Source: Cyclobacteriaceae bacterium | GTDB lineage: Bacteria; Bacteroidota; Bacteroidia; Cytophagales; Cyclobacteriaceae | Assembly: GCA_023151255.1 (NCBI GenBank) | Contig: JAKLJG010000020.1 | Location: forward strand, 1-34,524 | DNA: 34,524 bases | Direction: 5' to 3' | The notes under the pieces: model-generated | What the model was told of the DNA's origin: nothing | Databases searched by the model: none | What the model saw: the letters and a program-made list of their open reading frames with translations, nothing else | Program-made: the position numbers and the translations under genes | Shown: piece by piece, positions 8,573 through 16,338 of the stretch | How positions within the stretch are numbered: position 1 is the stretch's first letter | Layout: the number at the start of each line of letters is the position of its first letter

Positions 8573-10726
8573 TTACTTCAGCACCAGTTCATTGATAATA
8601 TTTTTTGCACCACCCAGTTTATCAATGCACCAGAGCACGTACCGGATGTCAACACAAATGGTGCGGTTCATGTTTTTGTCAAAAGCAATTTTATGGCTCA
8701 GTGCTTCGTAGTTGCCGTCAAACGCAAGGCCGATGAGTTCGCCATTGCCGTTGAGCACCGGTGAGCCGGAATTGCCTCCGGTAATATCGTTGGTGGTGAT
8801 GAAGCATACTACCAGGTCGTTGTACTTTGGATCTTTGTACATACCAAAGTCCTTTTTCTTAGCGGCCTCAATCAGATTTTTCGGCAAGTCGAATTCATAG
8901 TCGCCTGGTTTATATTTTTCAAGCACCCCGCTCATCGTACACACATAATCATAAAACACCGCATCGCGTGGCCGGTATGATTTTACGGTACCGTAGCTCA
9001 TACGCATAGTAAAGTTTGCATCCGAATAAGTAACCTTACCGGGGTTCATGCTCATCACGCCCTTCATGTATACGCGGCCCAGGTCATTGAGCCGGTTGTT
9101 ATACTCGATGGAATATTTTCCAAACCGTTCATTATAATTTTTCAGGAAGGCGCTTACATACCGGTAGGCCGGATCGTTTTGCAGGCTGGATGAATCGGGC
9201 TTCGCCAAGAAGGCACTCCACCGGGCATCGTCAAAAATCATGGTTTTAGCAAAGACATCGGCTGCAAACTTTTTGTAGGTATCCTCATCGGCCAGATCGC
9301 CATATTGCGAACGGATGCTGTTGTAATATGCTTCGGGGTGTTGGGCTTTGTCAATAGCCGTATAAAACATATGGCAGGTGGCGGCCAGAATATTTTGATC
9401 GGATGGTTTGTTCTCGTTCTCTAAAAAGGTTTGTCGGCTTCGCTTCAGCGTCTCGGTAATCCGGGTCAGTTCCTCGGCATTTATTGTTTTACGTGTAAGC
9501 GCACGCTCTAGTGCCTGCAGCGATGCAGCATAAGCAGCTAAGGGTGAGCCGAGGATGCCTTCGTTCATGTAAATTCGATGCTTGGCATATGGCTGCCAGT
9601 CGGCATAAGCTCTTTCATACTCCGCAAACACCTGCTCATATTCCGGTTTGCCTTTGGCCCACTGGATGAACTTTTCTTCATCGGCCTTTTTCTGTCCATA
9701 CACATCGTATTTTACTAATTGTTTGGCTTCGCCATCGTAAAACTTCCAGTAGTTGGCAATGCTGGCATACGATGAAGCGAGTTGCAGCCGTACAGCCGGA
9801 TCTTTTTTCATCTCATCGAACATCAGCCGCAGCCGCACATCGCGCAGGTTTACAATGGCGGGGTTTTCGATTTCGGTTTTCAATTTAACACCGTAGGAAG
9901 TTTCGTACCGGTTGGTACTGCCGGGGTAGCCGTAAATCATGGCAAAGTCGCCATCCTTAACGCCCTTGGTGGAAACGTTTAGAAAATATTTTGGCTGCAG
10001 GGGAATGTTATCGGCCGAATACGATGCCGGTTTTCCGTCTTTGCCGGCATACACGCGGAACACGGCAAAGTCGCCTGTGTGGCGGGGCCACTCCCAATTG
10101 TCGGTATCACCGCCAAACTTGCCGATGCTTTCGGGCGGTGTACCCACCAGGCGGATGTCGCGGTAGCGTTCGTACACAAAAAGCAAAAACTGGTTGCCTT
10201 TGTAAAAGGGTACCACGCGTGCTTCGTACCCGGTACCGTCAACCGCTTTCTTCACAATCTCCTGCGATACGGATTGCAGTTTGGCATTCCACTCACTGCC
10301 TGAAAGGCCCTTCAACACCTCATCAACCTGTTTGGTTACATCTTCGATGCGGACCAGGAATTGCACCGTAAGTGAAGGCGCTGGTATTTCCTCGGCTTTC
10401 GTTTTTGCCCAGAAGCCATCGCGCAGGTAATTTTTTTCAACCGAACTGGCGGCCGCAATGGCGCTGTAGCCGCAGTGGTGGTTTGTAAAAATCAGGCCTT
10501 CGCGGCTTACGATTTCGCCTGTACAACCGCCACCGAAAATAATAATGGCATCCTTCAGGCTCGACTTGTTTATGCTATAAAGTTGCTCCCTGCTCAGCTT
10601 AAGGCCCATCTTAACCATGTCGTTATACACCTGGTCGCCAAGCAGGTACAGCAGCCACATGCCTTCATCGGCACGGACAACGGTAAGCACAAATACAAAA
10701 AGCAGCGAAAGTATTTTTCGTTTCAT
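8573..10726 (-). CDS. S46 family dipeptidyl-peptidase, DPP7-like
   Basis: The 717-residue length matches S46 peptidases (about 700-720). A signal peptide (about 1-19, VVRA-DEGMW) sends it to the periplasm. The chymotrypsin-like triad can be placed: His84 in TNHHCGY, Asp219 in PRHTGDFAVFRVY and Ser653 in TGGNSGSP. The specificity position after the serine reads LAFDGNYEAL with Gly671, as in DPP7 (hydrophobic or broad P1), whereas DPP11 has Arg there and prefers acidic residues. The expected role is release of dipeptides from the N-termini of oligopeptides for amino-acid nutrition. It has its own promoter (10747-10776). Confidence 0.95.
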   Translation of the reverse strand: MKRKILSLLFVFVLTVVRADEGMWLLYLLGDQVYNDMVKMGLKLSREQLYSINKSSLKDAIIIFGGGCTGEIVSREGLIFTNHHCGYSAIAAASSVEKNYLRDGFWAKTKAEEIPAPSLTVQFLVRIEDVTKQVDEVLKGLSGSEWNAKLQSVSQEIVKKAVDGTGYEARVVPFYKGNQFLLFVYERYRDIRLVGTPPESIGKFGGDTDNWEWPRHTGDFAVFRVYAGKDGKPASYSADNIPLQPKYFLNVSTKGVKDGDFAMIYGYPGSTNRYETSYGVKLKTEIENPAIVNLRDVRLRLMFDEMKKDPAVRLQLASSYASIANYWKFYDGEAKQLVKYDVYGQKKADEEKFIQWAKGKPEYEQVFAEYERAYADWQPYAKHRIYMNEGILGSPLAAYAASLQALERALTRKTINAEELTRITETLKRSRQTFLENENKPSDQNILAATCHMFYTAIDKAQHPEAYYNSIRSQYGDLADEDTYKKFAADVFAKTMIFDDARWSAFLAKPDSSSLQNDPAYRYVSAFLKNYNERFGKYSIEYNNRLNDLGRVYMKGVMSMNPGKVTYSDANFTMRMSYGTVKSYRPRDAVFYDYVCTMSGVLEKYKPGDYEFDLPKNLIEAAKKKDFGMYKDPKYNDLVVCFITTNDITGGNSGSPVLNGNGELIGLAFDGNYEALSHKIAFDKNMNRTICVDIRYVLWCIDKLGGAKNIINELVLK

Positions 10727-10746
10727 GGTGATTGTATTAAGGGAGT

Positions 10747-10776
10747 TAAAGTTAACGGATAGTTGAGAAGATGCAA
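10747..10776 (-). promoter_or_regulatory. Candidate promoter of the S46 peptidase gene
   Basis: On the minus strand TTG (plus 10774-10776), a 19-bp spacer and TAACTTTA (10747-10754) fit the Bacteroidota TTG-N19/20-TAnnTTTG pattern with one mismatch in the last base. The expected transcript start is about 15 nt before the ATG at 10726. Confidence 0.5.
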
Positions 10777-10786
10777 GATTCAGGAT

Positions 10787-12136
10787 TTAAAGCTCAAGGT
10801 TTGAGATTATCCTGATTAAACAATCCTGCAGGTAGGTTCCGTTGCCGGGCCCATACCAGTTCATCGTTTGGGTTTCGTATGCATCCAAATCATAATACCG
10901 GTCGGGTGTAATGTAGCCGATATAGCCTCCATTAAAACTGGTGATGAATGCATGTACATTATGCCGGGCGGCTGCATGGTAAATTTCCGGTGTAAGCAAT
11001 CCTGAAAAATCGCACGGTGTTCCGAGCATCACCACCTCGCCAATTTTCAACACGCTAAGGTTAACAGTGTGCTCACCCATGAGCCACGAACTGAGCCACG
11101 ACCGCACCCGCCAGTTGGGTAGTATTTTTACCTGTCGCTGTCCCAGATTAAGCGGAATATTGACTAGGTAAACGTTACCTGGCCTTACCGGCTTTAAGGA
11201 ATCTTTCTTAAAAGCCTCCGCCAGCAGGTTTCCCATAGTTTTAATTTTTGAATCACCGCTTGGCTGCCGGATAGGCGCGTGGCTACCTACGGCACCGGCC
11301 ATGAACATGGCGAATGTGTACCCGCTGGTTTGCAGCCGATCAACCAACTCGCCCGGGTAATCGCGGGAAAGGCGCAAATCTTTTGACGACATGCACGTAG
11401 CATGGGCAGTAAAAGAAGTGAGTATGCCTTTCGTTCCGTCATCGCGGATAACTTCCAGTATGTGCAGCAGCGAATCAACCGGTCCGCTACCAACCAGCCG
11501 GTTAGTAACGGCATCGGGTACTGCAACGGCTCCGTAGTTAAAGTTACCCGGCTTCAGGTCAGCAACAGCATGATGCATGCTTCGGATAATTTGCTCTCTT
11601 AGAAAATCCACCAATTCCGAATTATAATCACCCGCATATATTTCGCCTACCACACTATCATCCCATTGACCAATGCTGTTATGCGTGTGCGTTGCACCTA
11701 GAAAAACCTGATCAATCGAGTAACCGTAGGCAGGAAGTTGTTCCTTTAGCTGCCTATACAACAAGGGCGGTACGATGAGCATATCAAGGCTCACTATAAA
11801 GTACATCCGACCTGATTTGTTAATCGCCATAGTTCGCACAAAAACGGAATCACGCACAGCTGAAAAAATCTTCCTTTTACGCTTCACATAACCAGCCGTG
11901 GCAGTTGGGTAAGCCGGTGTAATGGATGCTTTGCCAAAACCAACAGAAAGATCAGTTGTGTCGGTTGCCGATTGCAGATTTACCGCGCTGTCAATCCGGC
12001 TCATCATCTCAATATAAAAGGATTGGTCAACCGGCAAGGTTCGATTAACGGGAGCTATTGAAACGGATAGAACCAATAAACCGACAGCGAATGTCCCCAA
12101 CACGATTCGTCCGCTGATGCTTAAAACCCTTCTCAT
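10787..12136 (-). CDS. Membrane-anchored neutral/alkaline ceramidase-like hydrolase
   Basis: The 449-residue protein has one N-terminal membrane helix (about 9-30) followed by a domain like the N-terminal catalytic part of neutral/alkaline ceramidases. Landmarks are VGFGKASITPAYP (about 65-77), the zinc-site-like GATHTHNSIG with His150 and His152, FTAHATCM (His245), GAVGSHAP, and GGYIGYITPDRYYDLDAYETQT near the end. Ceramidases cleave the amide bond of ceramide, and many Bacteroidota make sphingolipids, so a lipid amidase role is plausible. The C-terminal immunoglobulin-like domain of full ceramidases (about 650-700 residues) is absent, and the substrate remains uncertain. It is divergent from the Gfo/Idh/MocA gene, with a 100-bp gap lacking a clear -33/-7 pair on either strand. 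Confidence 0.82.
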   Translation of the reverse strand: MRRVLSISGRIVLGTFAVGLLVLSVSIAPVNRTLPVDQSFYIEMMSRIDSAVNLQSATDTTDLSVGFGKASITPAYPTATAGYVKRKRKIFSAVRDSVFVRTMAINKSGRMYFIVSLDMLIVPPLLYRQLKEQLPAYGYSIDQVFLGATHTHNSIGQWDDSVVGEIYAGDYNSELVDFLREQIIRSMHHAVADLKPGNFNYGAVAVPDAVTNRLVGSGPVDSLLHILEVIRDDGTKGILTSFTAHATCMSSKDLRLSRDYPGELVDRLQTSGYTFAMFMAGAVGSHAPIRQPSGDSKIKTMGNLLAEAFKKDSLKPVRPGNVYLVNIPLNLGQRQVKILPNWRVRSWLSSWLMGEHTVNLSVLKIGEVVMLGTPCDFSGLLTPEIYHAAARHNVHAFITSFNGGYIGYITPDRYYDLDAYETQTMNWYGPGNGTYLQDCLIRIISNLEL

Positions 12137-12236
12137 AGTCAGCTGGCAATTTAGCAGGAATAGCCTCTTAATAACATCGGGAAATGAGTAACTTAAACCC
12201 TAATTTTTAATAACAACCTCATCCCATTCCAAACCA

Positions 12237-13613
12237 ATGCGCAAAAACTGGTCGAGACGAGATTTACTGAAAGCTGTTGGGCTTACTGCGGGTGGCCTGG
12301 CGGCTTTGCCCGTATCGTCCTGGGCAAAAAATGAACAGGGTCAACCATTAATTCTGCCGGATTCCTTATACCCGGTAAAGCTGGTAAAACCCATCACAGC
12401 AATAACCTGCGGAGCCGGTGCGCGTGGTAACGTGTACGGTAATTATGCCATTCAATATCCCGAACACTTAAAAATCGTTGGCGTAGCCGAGCCCATTCAA
12501 CTGCGCAATGAACGCTATGCAGTAAAGCACAGCATTGAAAATACCAATAGGTTCACTACGTGGGAACATGTTTTTCAACGGCCCAAATTTGCCGATGCCA
12601 TTATCATTACCACACCCGATGACCTTCACTACGGGCCTTGCATGGAGGCGTTAAAACTGGGTTATGATGTGCTGCTGGAAAAGCCCATCTCACCAAGCGA
12701 AAAAGAATGCCGCGATATTCTTGCTTTGACAAAGAAAACCGGGCGAATAGTAGCGGTATGCCATGTGCTGCGCTACGCGCCCTACTTTATTCAACTGCAT
12801 AAACTTATTCAGAGCGGTGCCATCGGTGAACTGGTAAGCATCCAGCACCTGGAACCCATCGGCTACGACCACATGGCGCACTCGTACGTGCGCGGCAACT
12901 GGCACAACAGCAAAAAAACTACACCTATCATTCTGGCAAAAAGCTGTCACGACCTGGACATCCTCCGGTGGATGGTTGACAAACCGTCCAAATCGATTCA
13001 AGCCTTTGGCGATGTGAAGTGGTTCAGAAAAGAAAATGCGCCACCCGGCAGCACCGCCCGCTGCACCGATGGCTGTGCCATAGAAAGCACCTGTCCGTAT
13101 TCGGCAATTGAGCACTATCAGCGCAGGCGTTCACGGGTGTATACCCTCGACCTTCCCGATGACAGAACCAAATGGGATGAAGTAATCCTTGATCGATTAA
13201 AAACTACCAACTACGGCCGGTGCGTTTACCGGATGGAAAACGACCAGCCCGATCATTACATCGCCAACATTTTATTCGAAAACAACATTACGGCAAGCTT
13301 CAGTATGGAGGCCTTCACCTCGTACGAAGGCAGGCGCACACGGGTAATGGGCTCCACCGGTGATATCGTGGGTGACATGAATTCGTTTGTGCTTACTGAT
13401 TTCCGAAGCGGCCAGAAAACGGAGTGGAAACAGACAACCGATGGGCACGGGGGTGGCGACTGGCGGCTGGTGGCCAATTGGATACAGGCCATCACTGAAA
13501 AAAATCCGGCCCTGCTGTCATCGACAATCGATCAGTCAATTGAAAGCCACCTGATGGGGTTTGCGGCAGAGAAAAGCCGGCTGGAAAAACGAGTGACCGA
13601 TATAACCCTGTAA
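12237..13613 (+). CDS. Gfo/Idh/MocA family oxidoreductase with Tat signal
   Basis: The 458-residue protein opens with a twin-arginine signal (S6-R-R-D-L-L-K12, hydrophobic core to about 30), so it is exported folded to the periplasm. The Rossmann motif follows as GAGARGNVYG (59-68), then the family hallmark EKP (149-151) and a C-terminal alpha/beta substrate domain. Exported members carry a tightly bound NAD(P) and act on sugars or cyclitols, some as NAD-dependent glycosidases. An unusual cysteine cluster, C276-x3-C280-x5-C286 with CPYS, sits in the substrate domain. The substrate is unknown. The M28 peptidase follows after 96 bp on the same strand; a functional link is not evident. Confidence 0.9.
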   Translation: MRKNWSRRDLLKAVGLTAGGLAALPVSSWAKNEQGQPLILPDSLYPVKLVKPITAITCGAGARGNVYGNYAIQYPEHLKIVGVAEPIQLRNERYAVKHSIENTNRFTTWEHVFQRPKFADAIIITTPDDLHYGPCMEALKLGYDVLLEKPISPSEKECRDILALTKKTGRIVAVCHVLRYAPYFIQLHKLIQSGAIGELVSIQHLEPIGYDHMAHSYVRGNWHNSKKTTPIILAKSCHDLDILRWMVDKPSKSIQAFGDVKWFRKENAPPGSTARCTDGCAIESTCPYSAIEHYQRRRSRVYTLDLPDDRTKWDEVILDRLKTTNYGRCVYRMENDQPDHYIANILFENNITASFSMEAFTSYEGRRTRVMGSTGDIVGDMNSFVLTDFRSGQKTEWKQTTDGHGGGDWRLVANWIQAITEKNPALLSSTIDQSIESHLMGFAAEKSRLEKRVTDITL

Positions 13614-13709
13614 CTTCCTGTGGTAACAAGCACCAGCAGGTTGCCATAAAATTGATCTTAACCATTCACAGGAATTCGGTATCATTACTTCACTAAAAAG
13701 GTTAATAAC

Positions 13710-15368
13710 ATGAAACAATCAATTTTTCTGCTACTCATATTCCTCACTGTTTCCTGCTCAAAAAAAGATAACGTATTCACACGTGAAGACGGACTCTCCT
13801 CTTTTAGCGTAAGCGGATTGGAGCAACATTTAAAGACCCTCGCTTCCGATGACTTTATGGGCCGCATGCCCTTTACCGAAGGCGAGAAAAAGACACTGGC
13901 TTACCTGGAAGAGCAACTAAACCAACTTAGCATCGAGCCTGGCAATGGCACCAGCTACCTGCAGGAGGTACCCCTGGTAAAGATTACCGCTACCGCTGCA
14001 CCGACCATGACGATTACTTCCAAAAAAGGATCGTTTACGCTTGATGGCCTGAAAGACTATGTTATCTGGACCGAACGCACCGATGAAAAAATTGAACTTC
14101 GTGATGTTGACCTGGTGTTTGCCGGCTTCGGCATTGTGGCGCCCGAATACAACTGGAACGATTACGAAGGACTTGATGTGAAAGATAAAGTTGTTTTAGT
14201 GATGGTGAATGATCCGGGTTTTGGTTCAGGTGACTCCACCCTGTTTAAAGGCAACACCATGACCTACTACGGCCGGTGGACATACAAGTTTGAAGAGGCT
14301 GCTCGGCAAGGCGCAAAAGGTGTTCTGATTATTCATGATGATGTTGCGGCCGGTTACGGTTTCTGGGTAGTTCAAAACAACTGGAATACCTCACGCCTGT
14401 ACCTCGACAGGCGCGCAACCAATCCGTACTTTTGCGAAATGGTGGGCTGGGTTACCAATCCGGCAGCAAAAAAACTTTTTGAATCGGCCGGAGTGGATTG
14501 GGCCGCTACAGTTTCAGCAGCACGTAAACCTGGGTTTAAAGCAATACCCATGAACCTGAAACTTTCGACTACGCTTTCGGTGCAGGCAACATATGATAAA
14601 TCGTATAACGTGATTGGAAAAATTACAGGTGCACAGCAGCCTGATGAATACATTATCTACTCCACCCACTGGGATCACCTCGGCATCGGCAAGGCCGATG
14701 AACGCGGTGATACCATTTATAACGGTGCGCTCGATAATGCCAGTGGCACAGCCGGCATGTTGGAGTTAGCCAAAGCATTTAAATCGGTTAAGAACAAGCC
14801 CAGCCGCAGCATTGTTTTTCTGTTTGTAACAGCCGAAGAACAAAACCTGCTCGGTTCGGCCCATTATGCGGCCAACCCCATTTACCCGATAGAAAAAACG
14901 GTGGCTAACATTAATATTGACGGCATTAATCCCTACGGCAAAATGAACGATATTGTGGTAGTAGGCATCGGCCAATCTGATTTGGAAGATTATCTGAATG
15001 AAGAGGCGAAAGCCGTTGGGCGTTACACCTCACCCGAGCCCAACCCGGTTGCCGGGTACTACTTTCGTTCCGATCATTTCAGTTTTGCAAAAGTGGGTGT
15101 GCCGGCACTCTATACCGGCACCGGTATCAATCATTTCGAAAAGGGAACTGATTACGGAAAGCAACTTCAGGATGAGTATGTGGCTAAATACTATCACAAA
15201 CCATCGGATGAATACGATACATCACGCTGGAATCTGGAAGGTGCAGTAGAAGACTTGAAACTTTTATTCAATGTAGGCAAACGCCTGTCGCTTGAAAATA
15301 CCTGGCCCTGGTGGAAGCTTGGATCGGAGTTTAGGGCCATTCGGGAAAATCATCCGAAGCAACCATAA
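13710..15368 (+). CDS. M28 family metallopeptidase, lipoprotein with PA domain
   Basis: This 552-residue protein has a lipoprotein-type leader (LLLIFLTVSC16), so it is probably anchored to a membrane by acylated Cys16. A protease-associated (PA) insert lies at about 125-270 (VFAGFGIVAPEYNWNDYEGLDVKDKVVLV). The M28 catalytic domain carries a full two-zinc set: His320 and Asp322 in THWDHLG, bridging Asp342 in GALDNASG, Glu376-Glu377 in TAEEQ, Asp404 in NIDG and a late His (about 504) in YYHKPSDEYD. It is expected to be an aminopeptidase or carboxypeptidase-like enzyme working on extracytoplasmic peptides, consistent with the S46 peptidase nearby. Transcription ends at the hairpin 15397-15417. 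Confidence 0.92.
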   Translation: MKQSIFLLLIFLTVSCSKKDNVFTREDGLSSFSVSGLEQHLKTLASDDFMGRMPFTEGEKKTLAYLEEQLNQLSIEPGNGTSYLQEVPLVKITATAAPTMTITSKKGSFTLDGLKDYVIWTERTDEKIELRDVDLVFAGFGIVAPEYNWNDYEGLDVKDKVVLVMVNDPGFGSGDSTLFKGNTMTYYGRWTYKFEEAARQGAKGVLIIHDDVAAGYGFWVVQNNWNTSRLYLDRRATNPYFCEMVGWVTNPAAKKLFESAGVDWAATVSAARKPGFKAIPMNLKLSTTLSVQATYDKSYNVIGKITGAQQPDEYIIYSTHWDHLGIGKADERGDTIYNGALDNASGTAGMLELAKAFKSVKNKPSRSIVFLFVTAEEQNLLGSAHYAANPIYPIEKTVANINIDGINPYGKMNDIVVVGIGQSDLEDYLNEEAKAVGRYTSPEPNPVAGYYFRSDHFSFAKVGVPALYTGTGINHFEKGTDYGKQLQDEYVAKYYHKPSDEYDTSRWNLEGAVEDLKLLFNVGKRLSLENTWPWWKLGSEFRAIRENHPKQP

Positions 15369-15396
15369 CCAACTTACCTGATATCATAAAAAAATA

Positions 15397-15420
15397 AAGG
15401 CCGGTAAATCCGGCCTTCTT
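15397..15420. terminator. Bidirectional Rho-independent terminator
   Basis: AAGGCCGG (15397-15404) and CCGGCCTT (15410-15417) form a perfect 8-bp stem with a TAAAT loop. The plus strand continues CTTCTTTATT, and the minus strand continues TTATTTTTTT, so it can end both the M28 peptidase transcript and the converging sulfur-operon/FKBP transcript. Confidence 0.88.
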
Positions 15421-15434
15421 TATTAAGAAACAAT

Positions 15435-15917
15435 TTAATGATGATGTCCACCCGCACCATGAACATGGCCGTGGGCAATTTCTTCAGTAGTTGCATTGCG
15501 AACATCCATTACTTCAACCGAAAAATTCAGTTCAACACCAGCCAGCGGATGATTACCATCTACTGTTACTGACTCCAACCCTACTTCGGTTACGGTAACC
15601 ACCTGCGGCCCCGCACCGGTTTCAGCCCTGAACTGCATACCTTTACGCACTTCCTGGCTGCCAAAAGCCGACCGGGGAACTTTTTGCAACAGGCGCTCAT
15701 CGCGCACACCATATCCCTTTTCCGGGCTAACTTTAATGTGAAGTTTATCGCCTTTGCTTTTTCCTTCAAGGCCCTCTTCCATACCCGGTATTAAGTTGCC
15801 AACACCTTGCATATATACCAGCGGACTACGGCCTTCGCTGCTATCAAGTGTGTTGCCTGCGTTGTCCTTCAATGTATAGTGAATGGAAACAACTTTGTGC
15901 TTTGCTATCTGCATCAT
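15435..15917 (-). CDS. FKBP-type peptidyl-prolyl isomerase, SlyD-like
   Basis: The 160-residue protein has the SlyD arrangement. A short FKBP half (about 5-70; VSIHYTLKDNAGNTLDSS, GVGNLIPGMEEGLEGKSKGD) is followed by an insert-in-flap region with YGVRDERLLQKVPRSAF and GNHPLAGVELNFSVEV. The C-terminal tail is His-rich (HGHVHGAGGHHH, 149-160) and could bind nickel or other metals. SlyD proteins are cytoplasmic prolyl isomerase chaperones, some with metallochaperone roles. Two adjacent ATGs (15917 and 15914) are possible. It lies 32 bp after the rhodanese gene with no terminator between, so it may be the last gene of the sulfur operon. A bidirectional terminator lies just past its end. Confidence 0.92.
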   Translation of the reverse strand: MMQIAKHKVVSIHYTLKDNAGNTLDSSEGRSPLVYMQGVGNLIPGMEEGLEGKSKGDKLHIKVSPEKGYGVRDERLLQKVPRSAFGSQEVRKGMQFRAETGAGPQVVTVTEVGLESVTVDGNHPLAGVELNFSVEVMDVRNATTEEIAHGHVHGAGGHHH

Positions 15918-15949
15918 CTGTTAAATTAAGCGACCAAGGTAGGTAAATT

Positions 15950-16285
15950 TTACCGGATAACCTTTCCGCTCCAGCTGCTGATGCCGCCCCGCATGTTAAT
16001 GGTTTTAAAGCCCCGCTCAGCCATGATAGCACAGGCGCGGGCACTGCGACCACCGCTTAAGCAGTATACAAGCCAGGTTTTATTCTTATCAAGTTGTTCA
16101 ATTTTGTTCATAAAGGACGAAGACGAAATATCAGCATGAACAGCTTTAGGTATGTACCCGCCACGAAATTCGCCTTGTGTTCGTACATCCAGAATGCCAA
16201 TGGATTTATCGCTTTCAATCAGTTGTGCTGCTTCCGAAGCGCTGATGTCTTCGTAATTTTTAGTACGTGAAAATAATCCAAACAT
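15950..16285 (-). CDS. Single-domain rhodanese-like sulfurtransferase
   Basis: The protein is one rhodanese domain of 111 residues. ILDVRTQGEFRGGYIPKAVH (31-50) is the typical CDC25-like entry, and the active-site loop is VYC75LSGGRS with catalytic Cys75, so it should be active as a persulfide carrier. There is no signal peptide, so it is cytoplasmic. It lies 53 bp after the CstB-like fusion on the same strand with no clear promoter of its own, and probably receives or hands on sulfane sulfur in the same pathway. Confidence 0.93.
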   Translation of the reverse strand: MFGLFSRTKNYEDISASEAAQLIESDKSIGILDVRTQGEFRGGYIPKAVHADISSSSFMNKIEQLDKNKTWLVYCLSGGRSARACAIMAERGFKTINMRGGISSWSGKVIR

Positions 16286-16338
16286 AATTTAGTTATTAAG
16301 TTATTGGTTAAAAGAAAACAGTTACTTGTTAGAAGTGA

